Shown here: one piece after another, positions 52,431 to 64,000 of the stretch
Layout: the number at the start of each line of letters is the position of its first letter
Position numbering within the stretch: the stretch's first letter is position 1
Assembly (NCBI GenBank): GCA_963575745.1
Contig: CAUYUJ010005758.1
Span: 418,486 to 482,485 of the forward strand
Direction: 5' to 3'
DNA: 64,000 nucleotides
Source: Prorocentrum cordatum
Taxonomy: Eukaryota > Sar > Dinophyceae > Prorocentrales > Prorocentraceae
Notes under the pieces: model-generated
What the model saw: the letters and a program-made list of their open reading frames with translations, nothing else
What the model was told of the DNA's origin: nothing
Database searches by the model: none
Position numbers and translations under genes: made by a program

Positions 52431-52639
52431 TGGAGACGCGAGGTGTCACAATTGACGGTCTTCTACTTGGTACTCGGCGGGTCACAATGCCGACCGATTC
52501 GCTGGGACGGCGGCGGGCTTGCCGCAATAATATGGATAATCCTACCATCAGGATTCACTATATTATATTCATGCGCGTGTTTCTCATCATCACCCCCCTC
52601 GTTTCCTCATCCTCTTCCTCCTTCTCCACCTCCAACTAC

Positions 52640-54865
<2,226 letters not shown>

Positions 54866-54989
54866 CTGTTACTACTACTACCTCTAATGCTACTACCACC
54901 ACTGCGGGTACCACTTCAACAAGTACTACAGCCATTACTACTACGACCACTGTGGGGAAGGGAGGGGGGTAACCCGGGGTTGACCCTCT

Positions 54990-55530
54990 AAATTTTTGAC
55001 GAAGGAGAATCTGTGTTGCGCAATTGATTTTGCAAATGAGTTGGCAAACTCCATGCTCTTGCAAACGTCCCACCCACTCACCCGCAACTTGGCTTGCGAA
55101 ACCCATGCGGCGGCGATTGCGATGAGAGCTTGGCATTGGCGGGTGCATGTCTGCGGCCGCGCTAGCCCGCGTACGCTCGCGCGGGCAGCGGCAAGCTAGT
55201 TTGGCGTGATCGACGCGGCCGCGGAGGTGCTGACCGCTGGGCACTTCCCAGCGGGCACGGTAGTGCGAGTCGGCGACTTGGCTGGGCGCGGTATCATGGC
55301 GACGCCGGCAGCGGTAGACGCGATTGTAAGAATAGCGATGATGGTAGCGATGGTTGCGATGACGGCAGCAGGGCCAATGACGGCGCCGACGTTGATCACG
55401 CCCGCGGGTAACGACGAAGACGTCCTCGCGTCGGCGATGAAGGTTTTGGAAAGAGTTCGACAAGCGCCCGCGGCCGACGCACGTGAGTGGCCCGCGTAAT
55501 AATATTTGGCACGGATCCTGTACCCCCAGC
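54990..55530 (+). other. Unassigned region with a 97-codon open frame
   Basis: The plus frame 55206-55499 reads VIDAAAEVLTAGHFPAGTVV then RVGDLAGRGIMATPAAVDAI and ends EWPA; it opens with GTG, and the first ATG is at about 55293. It looks moderately protein-like, with a hydrophobic middle rich in Met/Ala/Val, but no family is recognised. It could be an exon (CTAG precedes the open frame). Confidence 0.3.
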
Positions 55531-56110
55531 GCGCGCGCAAGGGCGAATGAGTTTGACATGTGGCGCGGAAGGCCCGCTTGGCAGAATGTGCTGACAATGT
55601 TGAAAACCTATGGTTTTCTTAAGATTTCGCAAGAGCTGCCGCGCAGCCCTTTTTGGAAAACTGATGTTGCAGAATCATGTGTTTTGACATGTCCTCGGGA
55701 CGCTCGTTCTCAAACCCTTGCGAAACCACCGGGTGTTCAAAGGATTTCGGCATGCGCACGCGACGACGCGCGCGTGTGCGCATCGCACCGTTGTTCGCAA
55801 TGGGCCCTTGCGACAGCACGCGGACAAACGCGTTCGAACAATTTCGACATTCGCGCGCGAGGCCCGTTTGGTAGCATGTTGCGAAATTTTGAAAAAGCAT
55901 GGTTTTGTTATGAATCTGCAAGAGCGCGAGCGCACGCTTTTCTTGGAAATCCTTGTTGGGAAACGATGTGCTTTAAAATGCGTTCGTGGCACTCGGTCTG
56001 GAATTTCTGACGAAACCTCAACTTCTTGGTTAAATGCACCAAAGAATCGGCATGCGCGCGACGACGCGCGCGTGCGCACTTCGTGCCATTTGTTGCACGG
56101 GATTTTGAAA
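55531..56110. repeat. About 300-bp tandem repeat, two diverged units
   Basis: Both units contain GAGGCCCG/AAGGCCCG-CTTGGCAG-like words, a TATGGTTTT/CATGGTTTT core, GCAAGAGC and a CG-rich block (GCATGCGCACGCGACGACGC at about 55750; GCATGCGCGCGACGACGCGC at about 56051). The period from the CG block is about 301 bp. Unique less GC-rich sequence alternates with the CG block. Confidence 0.7.
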
Positions 56111-56354
56111 GCAAAAAACTAAAAACTAATGAGCTTTGATCAACGAGCGCGCGCCAAACTTTTGCTGCTGAGGATGACGGGGGCCAGATACTGGCCTGCC
56201 TGAAACGGTATGACATACATTATCAGCATGGGCGATGGGGCAAAATCAAACGTACATTGCAATTCGAAATTGTGAACCGTTCATTCCAGGCGGGGGGCAG
56301 ATCCTAATACTTCTTGAGGAAAGATAATCTATGGTGTGCAACCTACGCTGTACA

Positions 56355-56660
56355 ACCTCCAAGCAGAGCCAGGCAACGGGGCCCAGACGACGAGGCGGCG
56401 ACGGCGAGCGACAACAAGGCGGCGGACCCGATGCCTGGGCGCAGACGACGGGCGGCGACAAAGCGGAGACGACGACAACATAGGCGGCGGACCCGACACC
56501 GGGGCCCAGATGACGGGCGGCGACGAGGCGGCGACAGGGCGGCGACAGCGACAGCAATGCGGCGGACCCGACACCGGGGCCTAGACGCCTCGCGGCGACG
56601 AGGCGGCGACGGGGCGGCGACGGCGAAAAAAAGGCGGCGGACCCGACACCAGTTCGTTAG
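56355..56660. repeat. 66-75 bp GC-rich tandem repeat, four units
   Basis: CGGCGGACCC anchors lie at 56419, 56485, 56560 and 56635. Units share CCGACACCGGGGCC and GGCGGCGAC words. Translated frames (RRTRHRGPD-like) are repeat-driven. Confidence 0.8.
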
Positions 56661-56774
56661 AAGACAAGTGCGAATCCCTAAGCGCGTGAGAGCACTGATG
56701 GACAAATACTGCCAACAAGTTCGCAACGCGGAGCGGCACTGTCCTCTTCGCCGGATCGCAGTCATGACAACTCG

Positions 56775-56945
56775 CCAGGAGGAGGAGGAGGAGGAGGAGG
56801 AGGAGGAGGAGGAGGAGGATGAGGAGAAGGGGGAGGAGGCGGAGGAGGAGGAGGAGGAGGAGGAGGAGGAGGAGGAGGAGGAGGAGTAGGAGGGGGAGGA
56901 GGAGGAGGAGGAGGAGGAGGAGGAGGACGAGGAGGAGGAGGACGA
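56775..56945. repeat. GGA triplet tract
   Basis: GGA repeats with GAT, GCG and GTA interruptions on the plus strand. Confidence 0.92.
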
Positions 56946-58200
56946 GACTCATCCAGGACGTGAATGCACTGTGATCGCGCCCGCTCGTCGTCCTGCCATG
57001 CGGTTGTCCTGTTCATCGCTTACGTTGTGCAGGCCCGCGGATGTCCGAAAAATCGCCGACCTTGTCAAGAGCCCTCGTTGCAGCTAGTCCACCCGCCCCA
57101 ACAAGTGGCGCCTCCTTCCACAAGTATTAGCTGTCTTGCTCATCGTCGTCCATCAAATCGTTAGAGTTGTCCTTCCATATGCGGCAAGTGTTATCCTGTT
57201 CAGGGGCGGGTCGAGATAAGCACAGACCACGCGTTCGCGTTCGCTCTGGCAACTACTTATCCTCTGACTCATCAACGATTCTCCTTTCCCCATCGCCCCC
57301 TCTCATCGGCGTGCATGTGACAGGGCGCGGCAATGATGCAGAGAGATGACGAAATGCAGAGACATGAGAAGCCAGACGATAGCATGCAGATAAAACGAGA
57401 AAGAGAGAGAGAGAGAGTGAGAGAGAAAGGGAGCAAGGTGAGAGTAACAACACTGAAGGGAGCAGGACAGGAACTTCGGACAGGCAAAGGAAAAGCAAAG
57501 GGATCTGGGGCAAGGAAGGGACAGGAACGACGAGAAAGAAGGGGGGGGTCGTGAGAGAACAGAGGGCACTGAGGCAAAGACAAGGAAAGAGACCTGGGCA
57601 AGGAAAACGGATGTGTATAACCACAGGCAGAAAAATACCGACAGAGACAAGGACAGGGGAGGCTGGGAGGCTGGCGGGAGCAAGTTCACAGTGGGAAGAG
57701 CCCGGCCGCTCGCCGGTGTGGAACTGCGAGCACCACAACATGCTCGAGCACTGAAGCATGCTAGTCAGCACCACACCATGCCTGTGAGCACCGCGCCATG
57801 CCTGTGGGGGGACCGCCGCCCGGGCCCCCCGCCCTCGCGCAAGTTCGGCACCGCTACGGGGAAGGGGGGGAGGGGGCGGGCGACGCCCATAACGGAAGTT
57901 ACGCCTCCACCGGCTACTAAAACAATCTCAAGGGCCAAAAACCAACCATTGAGCTCAGTGGTGCTTACCGCGCCCGCGGCCCAGGCTAGGCATAGCGCCC
58001 TGGCCTGCTGGACAGTAGTTCTGTCCAGACTGGAAACGGAATTCAAACAATTTTGACGTCGCCACTTTCGGCACGGGACAGCGAGCGAGCAATGTCAGAC
58101 GCTGCCGCTCGGCACCTCAGGGCAGCGGAGCTCAGCTCCGCAGGGCAGCAGCTCGCCACTGCGACACCCGACCGGCCCAGAGCCCTGGGGGTACTGGCGT
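56946..58200. other. No confident gene; purine-rich stretch
   Basis: 57370-57600 is purine-rich with GAGAGA runs and ACAGG words. 57740-57800 has a short CACCACACCATGCCTGTGAG doublet. No product recognised. Confidence 0.4.
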
Positions 58201-58209
58201 GCGCCTCTC

Positions 58210-58655
58210 TCTCTCAGCCGGGCCTGGCTTGTCTGCGAGGCAGAGACTTATCCACGACCACCGCCTGGGGGAATCGATCTTCGGGGACTCGGCAGGCGGT
58301 AGACTCGATCCACGACTCCGAAGTGGGCGTGGAGTGCAATGTTCATCCCCGGGACTCTCCAGATCCACCGCTTTGGAGTCGTGCCCCCGAGGATCTAGCG
58401 GAGCGTTAGAGACCCGGCGCGGCGGGAAGGTACCCCATGCCCAAATCTTCGCGGGATTCTCGGGGGTCCGTCTCCAGATCGATCGGATGATGCGGGTATG
58501 GTCGGGAACTCTGGCTCAGCGTTTGGAGGCGGCGGCCCCGGCGACACGCTATGCCCTGCAAGCGGATAGCGTGTCGTTCCGCTCCGCGGGGCGGGAGGCT
58601 CGGAAAGGGTCGGGACGCAGACGCCTGGGGACCGGGACGTGGATAGTGTGTCTCG
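58210..58655. repeat. Dispersed repeat left of the CAT array
   Basis: 58225-58310 (AGACTTATCCACGACCACCG, CCTGGGGGAATCGATCTTCG) is matched in inverted orientation at 59890-59990. 58510-58655 (GCGACACGCTATGCCCTGCA, GGACGCAGACGCCTGGGGAC) matches 23404-23545 directly. Confidence 0.7.
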
Positions 58656-58678
58656 TCGAGGAGTGGTGGACCAAAACG

Positions 58679-58750
<72 letters not shown>

Positions 58751-59630
58751 TATCATCACCACCACCACCACCATCGTCATCATCATCATCATCACCATCG
58801 CCATCACCGTCGTCATCATCATCATCATCACGATCATCATCAAGAGCATCATCATCATCACCATCATCGTGATCATCACCACCATCGTCATCATCATGAC
58901 CATCATGATCATCATGATCATCACCATCAGCATCATCATAATCATCATCAGCATCATCAGCTTGATCAGCATTGCCAACATCAGCGACATCAGCATCATT
59001 ATCAACATCGTCAAAGTGTTCGTGATCGTCGGCATCACCATGACCAGCATCATCATCATCAGCATCATCAGCATCACCATCATCATACCTTCCATCGTCA
59101 TCGTCATCGTCATCATTATTGCTATCTTCATCAGCAGCATCATCACCAGCATGATCAGCATCAGCATCGTTATCATCTGCATCAACATCGTCATCAATAT
59201 CAACTGCATCGTTGTCGTCATCATGTTCCGCACCATTGTAGTCATCATTATCAGCAACCTTAACATCGTCAGCGTCCTTCTCCTCATCATCGTCAGCATC
59301 ATCGCCGTCGTCATCATCATGATCACTGTCATCATAATCCGCATCACTGTCCTTGTCCTAACCCACATCATCACCACCATCATCATCAACCGCATGAACA
59401 CCATCATTCTCCTGATCATCACCACCATCCGCCATCATCATCATAATCAACAACAAACTCATCATCATCGTCGCCACCATCATCATCATTGTCATCATCA
59501 TCGTTGCCAGCATCATCATCATCATCATCACCAGCATCATCATCACAATCAGCATCATCATCATCAGCAGCACCAACATCATCACCACCATCACCATCAA
59601 CATCCTCAGCAGCATCACCACCATCGCCCC
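58679..59630. repeat. CAT triplet array, about 950 bp
   Basis: Pure CAT repeats at the left (58679-58755), degenerating to CAT/CAG/CAC/CGT mixtures to about 59630. Poly-His, Ser, Ile and Met frames (up to 354 codons) are repeat translations. Confidence 0.95.
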
Positions 59631-59689
59631 TGACGGACTCACAGACTTCGAACACGCACCAAAACCCCAAGACAGACAAGGCGTCACGC

Positions 59690-60000
59690 GTGAGGGCGTC
59701 AAGCACCTTGCTCCCAGAACCCCATATGACTCATGACTGCACTGAGGAAAGCGCGCCACGTGTTACAGCCCTTCGAAGACCAATGATACAAGACATCACA
59801 CGTTAGGACTTCCGTGCTTTGTCGCGCACAGACCACCGAGAAAACTGGGCTGGCACGGCGGCGGGACTTGCAACAGGCAGCTGGATATCCACACCCCTCA
59901 CCTGCTGGGGCCCCCGAAGATCGATCCCCCAGGCGATAGTCATGGATGAATCCCCGCCTCGGATTGCCATCTGCCAACGTCCGCAAGCCGGCTAAGCCGA
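59690..60000 (-). repeat. Dispersed repeat right of the CAT array, inverted
   Basis: On the minus strand this contains TTCATCCATGACTATCGCCT and GGGGGATCGATCTTCGGGGG, matching 58240-58290 on the plus strand. A 102-codon minus frame (60007-59699) runs through it (FIHDYRLGDRSSGAPAGEG); the plus copy at 58.2 kb reads LIHDHRLGESIFGDSAGG, so similarity is also seen at the protein level. Confidence 0.65.
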
Positions 60001-60640
60001 GGGCCAAAGGTTAGCCCTTCGTCTACTCGGTAAGGGGGCCCTTTCTGAAGCGGCCAACCTATTGCGGCAGCCATAAGTCAGGTTCTGGATCTCTCGACCT
60101 TTGTCTGTGGCATTAAATTCAAGCTTGGGCCGAACTCTGTACGCTTCAGGGCCCGAAAAGAGTCTCCGCACGCCCAAAACAGAAAAGCCTGCCATCCGAA
60201 TTTGTTTACGGAGCTGGAGGCCTGCGAACGACCTCATCCTCTGCATCCTTTTGGTTCCGCTACGTTTCTCGCATCCTTTTTCCTCCTCTCCCCTCTTCCT
60301 CATCCTCCTCCATAGCGAGCCCCCCAACCCCTCCCTCATCCCCCGTCATCCTCCTCCCTCCCCATCCTCCTCTTCTACGAGTCGACGCCTATCTCACGGA
60401 GGAGTCGTGCGATCGCGTGAACCCGCCCAGCGCACGCCAGCGACAGGGACTCTGGGACTTTGACATAGAGAAACCCCTGGGAAGTGGGACTGAACATCCT
60501 CCTCCTCCTCTTCATCCCTCCTCCTCTTCCTCTTCTTCCTATTAATGTTGCTCCTCCTCCTCCTCCTCCTTCTCCTCACCCTCTTCCTCCTCCTCCTCCT
60601 CCTCCTCCTCCTCGTCCTCCTCATTCACCTCCATCATAAT
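60001..60640. other. No confident gene; CTC tract at the right
   Basis: Unique DNA to 60470, then CTC/TCC repeats at 60498-60540 and 60553-60622. No product recognised. Confidence 0.45.
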
Positions 60641-60644
60641 GCGT

Positions 60645-60935
60645 CCCAGGGAGTCATGAAGATGGCCCTAGAGGAGCACCAGCGGGTGAACGCGAATCGA
60701 CGACCCCAGCGACCGCCAGCAGGCCCCCAAGAGGCCCCCCAGAAGCTCCATGAGGCCCCCACGTTGCCAAGATCAGGCCCTACGATGCCCAGGTCAGGCC
60801 CCAAGAAGCCCCCGAGAGGCCCCCAAGAGGCCCCCAAGATGCCCCCAAGATACCCTAAAGGCGCCTCCAAGAGGCTACCGAGAGGCCTCCCAGGAGATCC
60901 CCGCAGACATCCAAGAGGCCTCTGACCTATAACCA
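60645..60935. repeat. GGCCCCCAAGA-type minisatellite, forward orientation
   Basis: AGGCCCCCAAGA units of about 12-15 bp, in the same orientation as the arrays at 15, 16.7 and 52 kb. About 300 bp to the right the family appears in reverse orientation. Confidence 0.8.
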
Positions 60936-60956
60936 AGCTGCGGTGGCGGGAGGGGC

Positions 60957-62176
60957 CCCAGGCCACTAGACCTGGCCCGGCACACAAACGGAAAGAGCGC
61001 TGCAGCAACAGAAACCGAAATTACGCACACCACCGTTCGCACCGGGAGCCTTGGCGTTGAGAGCTGGTTAGGTCACCCCTCGCTCTTGGGAGCCTTGGGG
61101 TTCAGAGATGGTTGCATTGCCGCCCGTTCCTGAGCCTTGGCTGGGCCTTGGTATCAGAAACTTGTTACGTCACCGCTCTATGCTGGGAGCCTTGGTCTTA
61201 TCAGCTTGTCTACGTCACCGTTCGCTCTTGGGAGCCTTGGTGTGAAGAGCTTTTTGCGTGACCGATCGCTCTGGGCGTCTCTGGGCCTGCTTGGGAGTCC
61301 TATGGGGGCCCCTTTCGGGCCCTCCTGGTGGCCTCTTGGGGGCCAGTTGGGGCTTCTTGGGGGTCTGTGGGGGGCTCCCGAGAGCGTCTTGGGGCGAAAG
61401 GCTAGACTTTCGGGTTCGTGGTCCCCCTCTTGAGGCCGTCTTGGGGCCCTCTTGGGCCGTCTTGGGCGCCTCTTGGGCCGTCTTGGCACCCTCTTGGGCC
61501 GTTTGGGGGGCCTCTTGGGAGCCTCTGGGGCCGTCTTAGGGCGGTCTTGGGGGCCTCTTGGGCCGTCGTCAACGCCGTGAAAGCCGAAAAGCCGTGCATG
61601 CTAAAATGGGATGCCTCTTGGGGGCCCCTTGGGGCTTCTTGGGGGGCTGTGGGAACCTCCCGGAAGCGACTTGGGCCGATAGGCTAGACTTTGCGGTTCG
61701 TGATCCCCCCTCGGGGCCGTCTCGGGGCCCTCTTGGGCCGTCTTGGGCGACTCTTGGGCCGTCTGGGGGCCCTCTTGGGCCGTTTTGGGGGCCTCTTGGG
61801 AGCCTCTTGGGCCGTCTTGGGGCGGTCTGTGGGGCCTCTTGGGCCGTCGTCAACGCCGTGAAAGCCGAAAAGCCGTGTATGCTAAAGATAGACGGCTTCC
61901 GATGGAAAATCAATGATTTGGGCCTCTTGGGGCCCTCTTGGGGCGGCCCTTGGGCGCCTCTTGGGCGCCTCTTGGGCAGTCTTGGGCGGTCTTGGGCTCT
62001 CTCGGAGCGCTCTTAGGCCGCCTTGAGGGAGAACCCTAAAAACATGCAAAACACCCGAGGGAAAAAACCCAAACGGCCATTAGAGCCCAAACGTGCGCGC
62101 TACGCCCCCCCTCTGGAACCCCTCGTTAAGGGGCTTCGCCCAAAACACAACGTCATCGCTCGTACTTCGCTCTTTC
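60957..62176. repeat. Higher-order repeat, super-unit 1
   Basis: Order: ACCTGGCCCGGCACAC...ACGGAAAGAGCGCT block; about six 45-bp units (CGCTCTTGGGAGCCTTGG, GAGCTTGTTACGTCAC) to 61270; CTTGGGGCC short-unit arrays containing two GGCTAGACTTT-type and two AACGCCGTGAAAGCCGAAAA-type islands; then CCTCTGGAACCCCTC and CAACGTCATCGCTCGTAC to 62176. Super-unit 2 repeats the same order. Confidence 0.82.
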
Positions 62177-62210
62177 CGTTACCTGGCCCGGCACACCGAC
62201 GGAAAGAGCG
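62168..62210. repeat. Stem-loop at super-unit 1/2 junction
   Basis: Arms CGCTCTTTCCGT (62168-62179) and ACGGAAAGAGCG (62199-62210) pair perfectly over 12 bp with a 19-nt loop. An equivalent 13-bp stem is present at the next junction. Confidence 0.85.
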
Positions 62211-63573
62211 CTTGAGAAACAGAAACCGAAATTACTCACACCCCTCCGTACTGGGAGCCTTGGCGTTGAGAGCTTGTTACGTCACCCCTCGCTCTTGGGA
62301 GCCTAGGCGTTCAGAGATTGTTGCGTTGCCGCCCGTTCCTGAGCCTTGGCTGGGCCTTGGTGTCAGGAACTTGTTACGTCGAGGCTCTCGGCAAGTAGCC
62401 TTGGTCTTATCAGCTTGTTTACGTCACCGTTCGCTCTTGGGAGCCTTGGTGTGAAGAGCTTTTTGCGTTACCGATCGCTCTTTATGTGGCGTCTCTGGGC
62501 CTTCTTGGGAGTCCTATTGGGTTCCTTTTGGAGCCCTTTTGGGGGCCTCTTGGGGGCCTCTTGGGGGGTTCTTGGGGCACCCTGGGGGCTAAAGGCTAGA
62601 CTTTTCGGTTCGTGGTCCCCCTCTTGGGGCCGTCTTGGGGCCCTCTTTGGCCGTCCTGGGGCCCTCTTGGGCCGTCCTGGGGCCCGCTTGGGGCCGTTTT
62701 GGGAGCATCTTGGGAGCCTCTTGGGCGCATCTTGGGCCGTCTTGGGGCCCTCTTGGCCTTTTGGGGGCCTCTTGGGAGCCCCTTGGGCCGTCTTGGGGCG
62801 GTCTTGGGGGCCTCTTGGACCGTCGACAACGCCGTGAAAGCCGAAAAGCCGTGTATGCTACCAACGTACGTTTTCCAGACGAAGAAACATGTTTTGGGCC
62901 ACTTGGGGCCCTCTTGGGACGCTTCTTGGGCGCCTCTAGGGGCGTCTGGGAGGCCTCTTGGGACGTCTTGGGGCTGTCTCTCCTGGTGGCCTCTTGGGAC
63001 GCCTCTTGGACCTTCTTGGGGGGCTCTTGGGGCCTCCTGGGGAAAGTCTCGGGGCGAAAGGCTAGACTTTTGGGTTCGTGGTCCCCCTCTTGGGGCCGTC
63101 TTGGGGCCCTCTTTGGCCGTCTTGGGCGCCTCTTGGGCCGTCTTGGGGCCCTCTTGGGCCGTTTTGGGGGCCTCTTGGGAGCATCTTGGGCAGTCTTGGG
63201 GCGGTCTTTGGGGCCTCTTGGGCCGTCGTCAACGCCATGCAAGCCGAAAAGCCGTGTATGCTTTAAATGCACGTTTCCCTAAGGAAAATACATGTCTGAT
63301 GCCTCTTGGGGCCCTCTTGGGACGCCTCTTGGGCGCCTCTTGGGGCGTCTGGGAGGCCTCTTGGGACGTCTTGGGGCTGTCTTGGGCGGTCTTGGGCTCT
63401 TCTGGGACAGAAAAAGGGGGGAATCCGAAAAACATACAAAAAATCCAGCGGGGAAAAACACGAAAACTGCCATTATCACACATTCCCCCGCCAAACCCCC
63501 CTCCCCTGGAACCCCTCCCTTTAGGGCGTCGCCCACACCAAAACGTCATCACTCGTACCTCGCTCTTTCCGTT
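62177..63573. repeat. Higher-order repeat, super-unit 2
   Basis: Same order as super-unit 1: start block, 45-bp units to about 62480, CTTGGGGCC arrays with GGCTAGACTTTTCGGTTCGT (62600) and GGCTAGACTTTTGGGTTCGT (63060), islands at 62821 and 63226, and the closing block at 63495-63573. Length about 1397 bp against about 1220 bp for unit 1. Confidence 0.82.
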
Positions 63574-63603
63574 ACCTGGCCCAGCACGGAAACGGAAAGA
63601 GCG
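63561..63603. repeat. Stem-loop at super-unit 2/3 junction
   Basis: Arms CGCTCTTTCCGTT (63561-63573) and AACGGAAAGAGCG (63591-63603) pair perfectly over 13 bp with a 17-nt loop. Same place in the higher-order repeat as 62168-62210. Confidence 0.85.
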
Positions 63604-63745
63604 CTTCAGCAACCTGCCAGAGATGGCTTATGGCACCCTTCGCTCTTGGGAGCCTTGGTGGTAAGAGCTTGTTGCGTCACCGCTCGTTCTTGGGAGCCTT
63701 GCTGGCAAGCGCGTGCTACGTCACCGCTCTCAGTTGGGAGCCTTG
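63574..63745. repeat. Higher-order repeat, super-unit 3 (partial)
   Basis: Starts with ACCTGGCCCAGCACGGAAAC and GGAAAGAGCGCTTCAGCAAC, followed by about three 45-bp units ending GGGAGCCTTG at 63744. It is cut off by the CTC tract. Confidence 0.78.
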
Positions 63746-64000
63746 CTCCTCCTCCTCCTCCTCCTCCTCCTCCTCCGCCTCCTCCTCTCCTTCTCCTCCT
63801 CCTTTTCCTCCTCTGACTCCTCCCCCTCCTCCTCCTCCTCCTCCTCCTCCTCACCCCGGTCCTCCTCGTTCCTCTTTCTCATACTCCTCCTCCACCTCCT
63901 CCTCCTCCTCCTCCTGACTCCTCCTCCTCCTCCTCCCTCGTCCTCGTCCTCGTCCTCCTCCTCCTCTTCGTCGTCCTCCTCCTGCTCCCTCCTCCCTCCT
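63745..64000. repeat. CTC triplet tract, runs off the window
   Basis: CTC repeats with CGC, TTC and GAC interruptions to the last base. The array may be longer than seen. Confidence 0.92.

Noticed and set aside
58199-59428. His-rich 354-residue and Met-rich 340-residue proteins
   Set aside because: Translations of the CAT array on the two strands, extended by chance into the flanks.
61250-63420. Trp/Gly/Pro-rich proteins (LGASWGPLG-like)
   Set aside because: The frames follow the CTTGGGGCC short repeat and occur on both strands; no start or domain supports them.

Overview
The window looks like nuclear DNA of a dinoflagellate. The best evidence is an exact copy of the 22-nt dinoflagellate spliced leader (minus strand, 44178-44199). 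Supporting signs are a tandem RCC1-like protein of the kind common in these genomes, Ty1/copia and LINE polyprotein relics of dinoflagellate type, very low gene density, GC-rich unique DNA and a very large load of simple and complex tandem repeats. I cannot fix the genus; a Prorocentrum-like genome is only an impression. No bacterial operons, rRNA, tRNA or CRISPR were seen.

Layout. 0.5-11 kb: a decayed Ty1/copia-type element on the minus strand (gag about 10.8-9.9 kb, protease about 8.4-7.9 kb, integrase about 3.4-2.5 kb, reverse transcriptase about 1.2-0.5 kb), interrupted at 4.65-6.23 kb by a G/C-tract fold-back block with a minisatellite inside. 11-17 kb: purine-rich triplet DNA, no recognised gene, then minisatellites. 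17.5-18.7 kb: the one well-preserved gene, a seven-repeat RCC1-like protein with a ubiquitin-like C-terminal tail (minus). 19.5-26 kb: triplet arrays, a GCGACCCACCC minisatellite, a MITE-like inverted-repeat element and GC-rich DNA. 26.4-29.9 kb: a fold-back element, a hairpin and a less GC-rich stretch with one frame-broken coding relic. 29.9-35.3 kb: a composite 42-bp/66-bp minisatellite complex with an internal 440-bp duplication. 36.0-36.9 kb: a candidate Cys-rich exon and an ORF with an in-frame 58-residue duplication (minus).

37.6-44.2 kb: a nearly complete but broken LINE on the minus strand (ORF1 coiled coil plus RRM-like region, AP-type endonuclease, RT, C-terminal zinc motif), with the spliced-leader relic just upstream of ORF1 and a second MITE-like element beyond it. 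45.3-46.9 kb: two further LINE C-terminal fragments pointing away from each other across a 480-bp CTC array. 47-52 kb: CTC, GGA and GA tracts and one coding relic. 52.6-54.9 kb: a 2.2-kb TAC/ACT array containing an inverted block. 55.5-56.1 kb: a 300-bp tandem repeat. 58.7-59.6 kb: a 950-bp CAT array between inverted copies of a dispersed repeat. 60.6-63.7 kb: a nested higher-order repeat with conserved islands and a conserved stem-loop, running into CTC repeats at the window end.

The genes do not form a pathway. Apart from the RCC1-like gene, the recognisable coding sequence belongs to retroelements. Many long open frames are translations of triplet arrays and were not called as genes. The repeat architecture (inverted arms around arrays, MITE-like elements beside triplet tracts, RT relics split by arrays) is the most informative part of the window.
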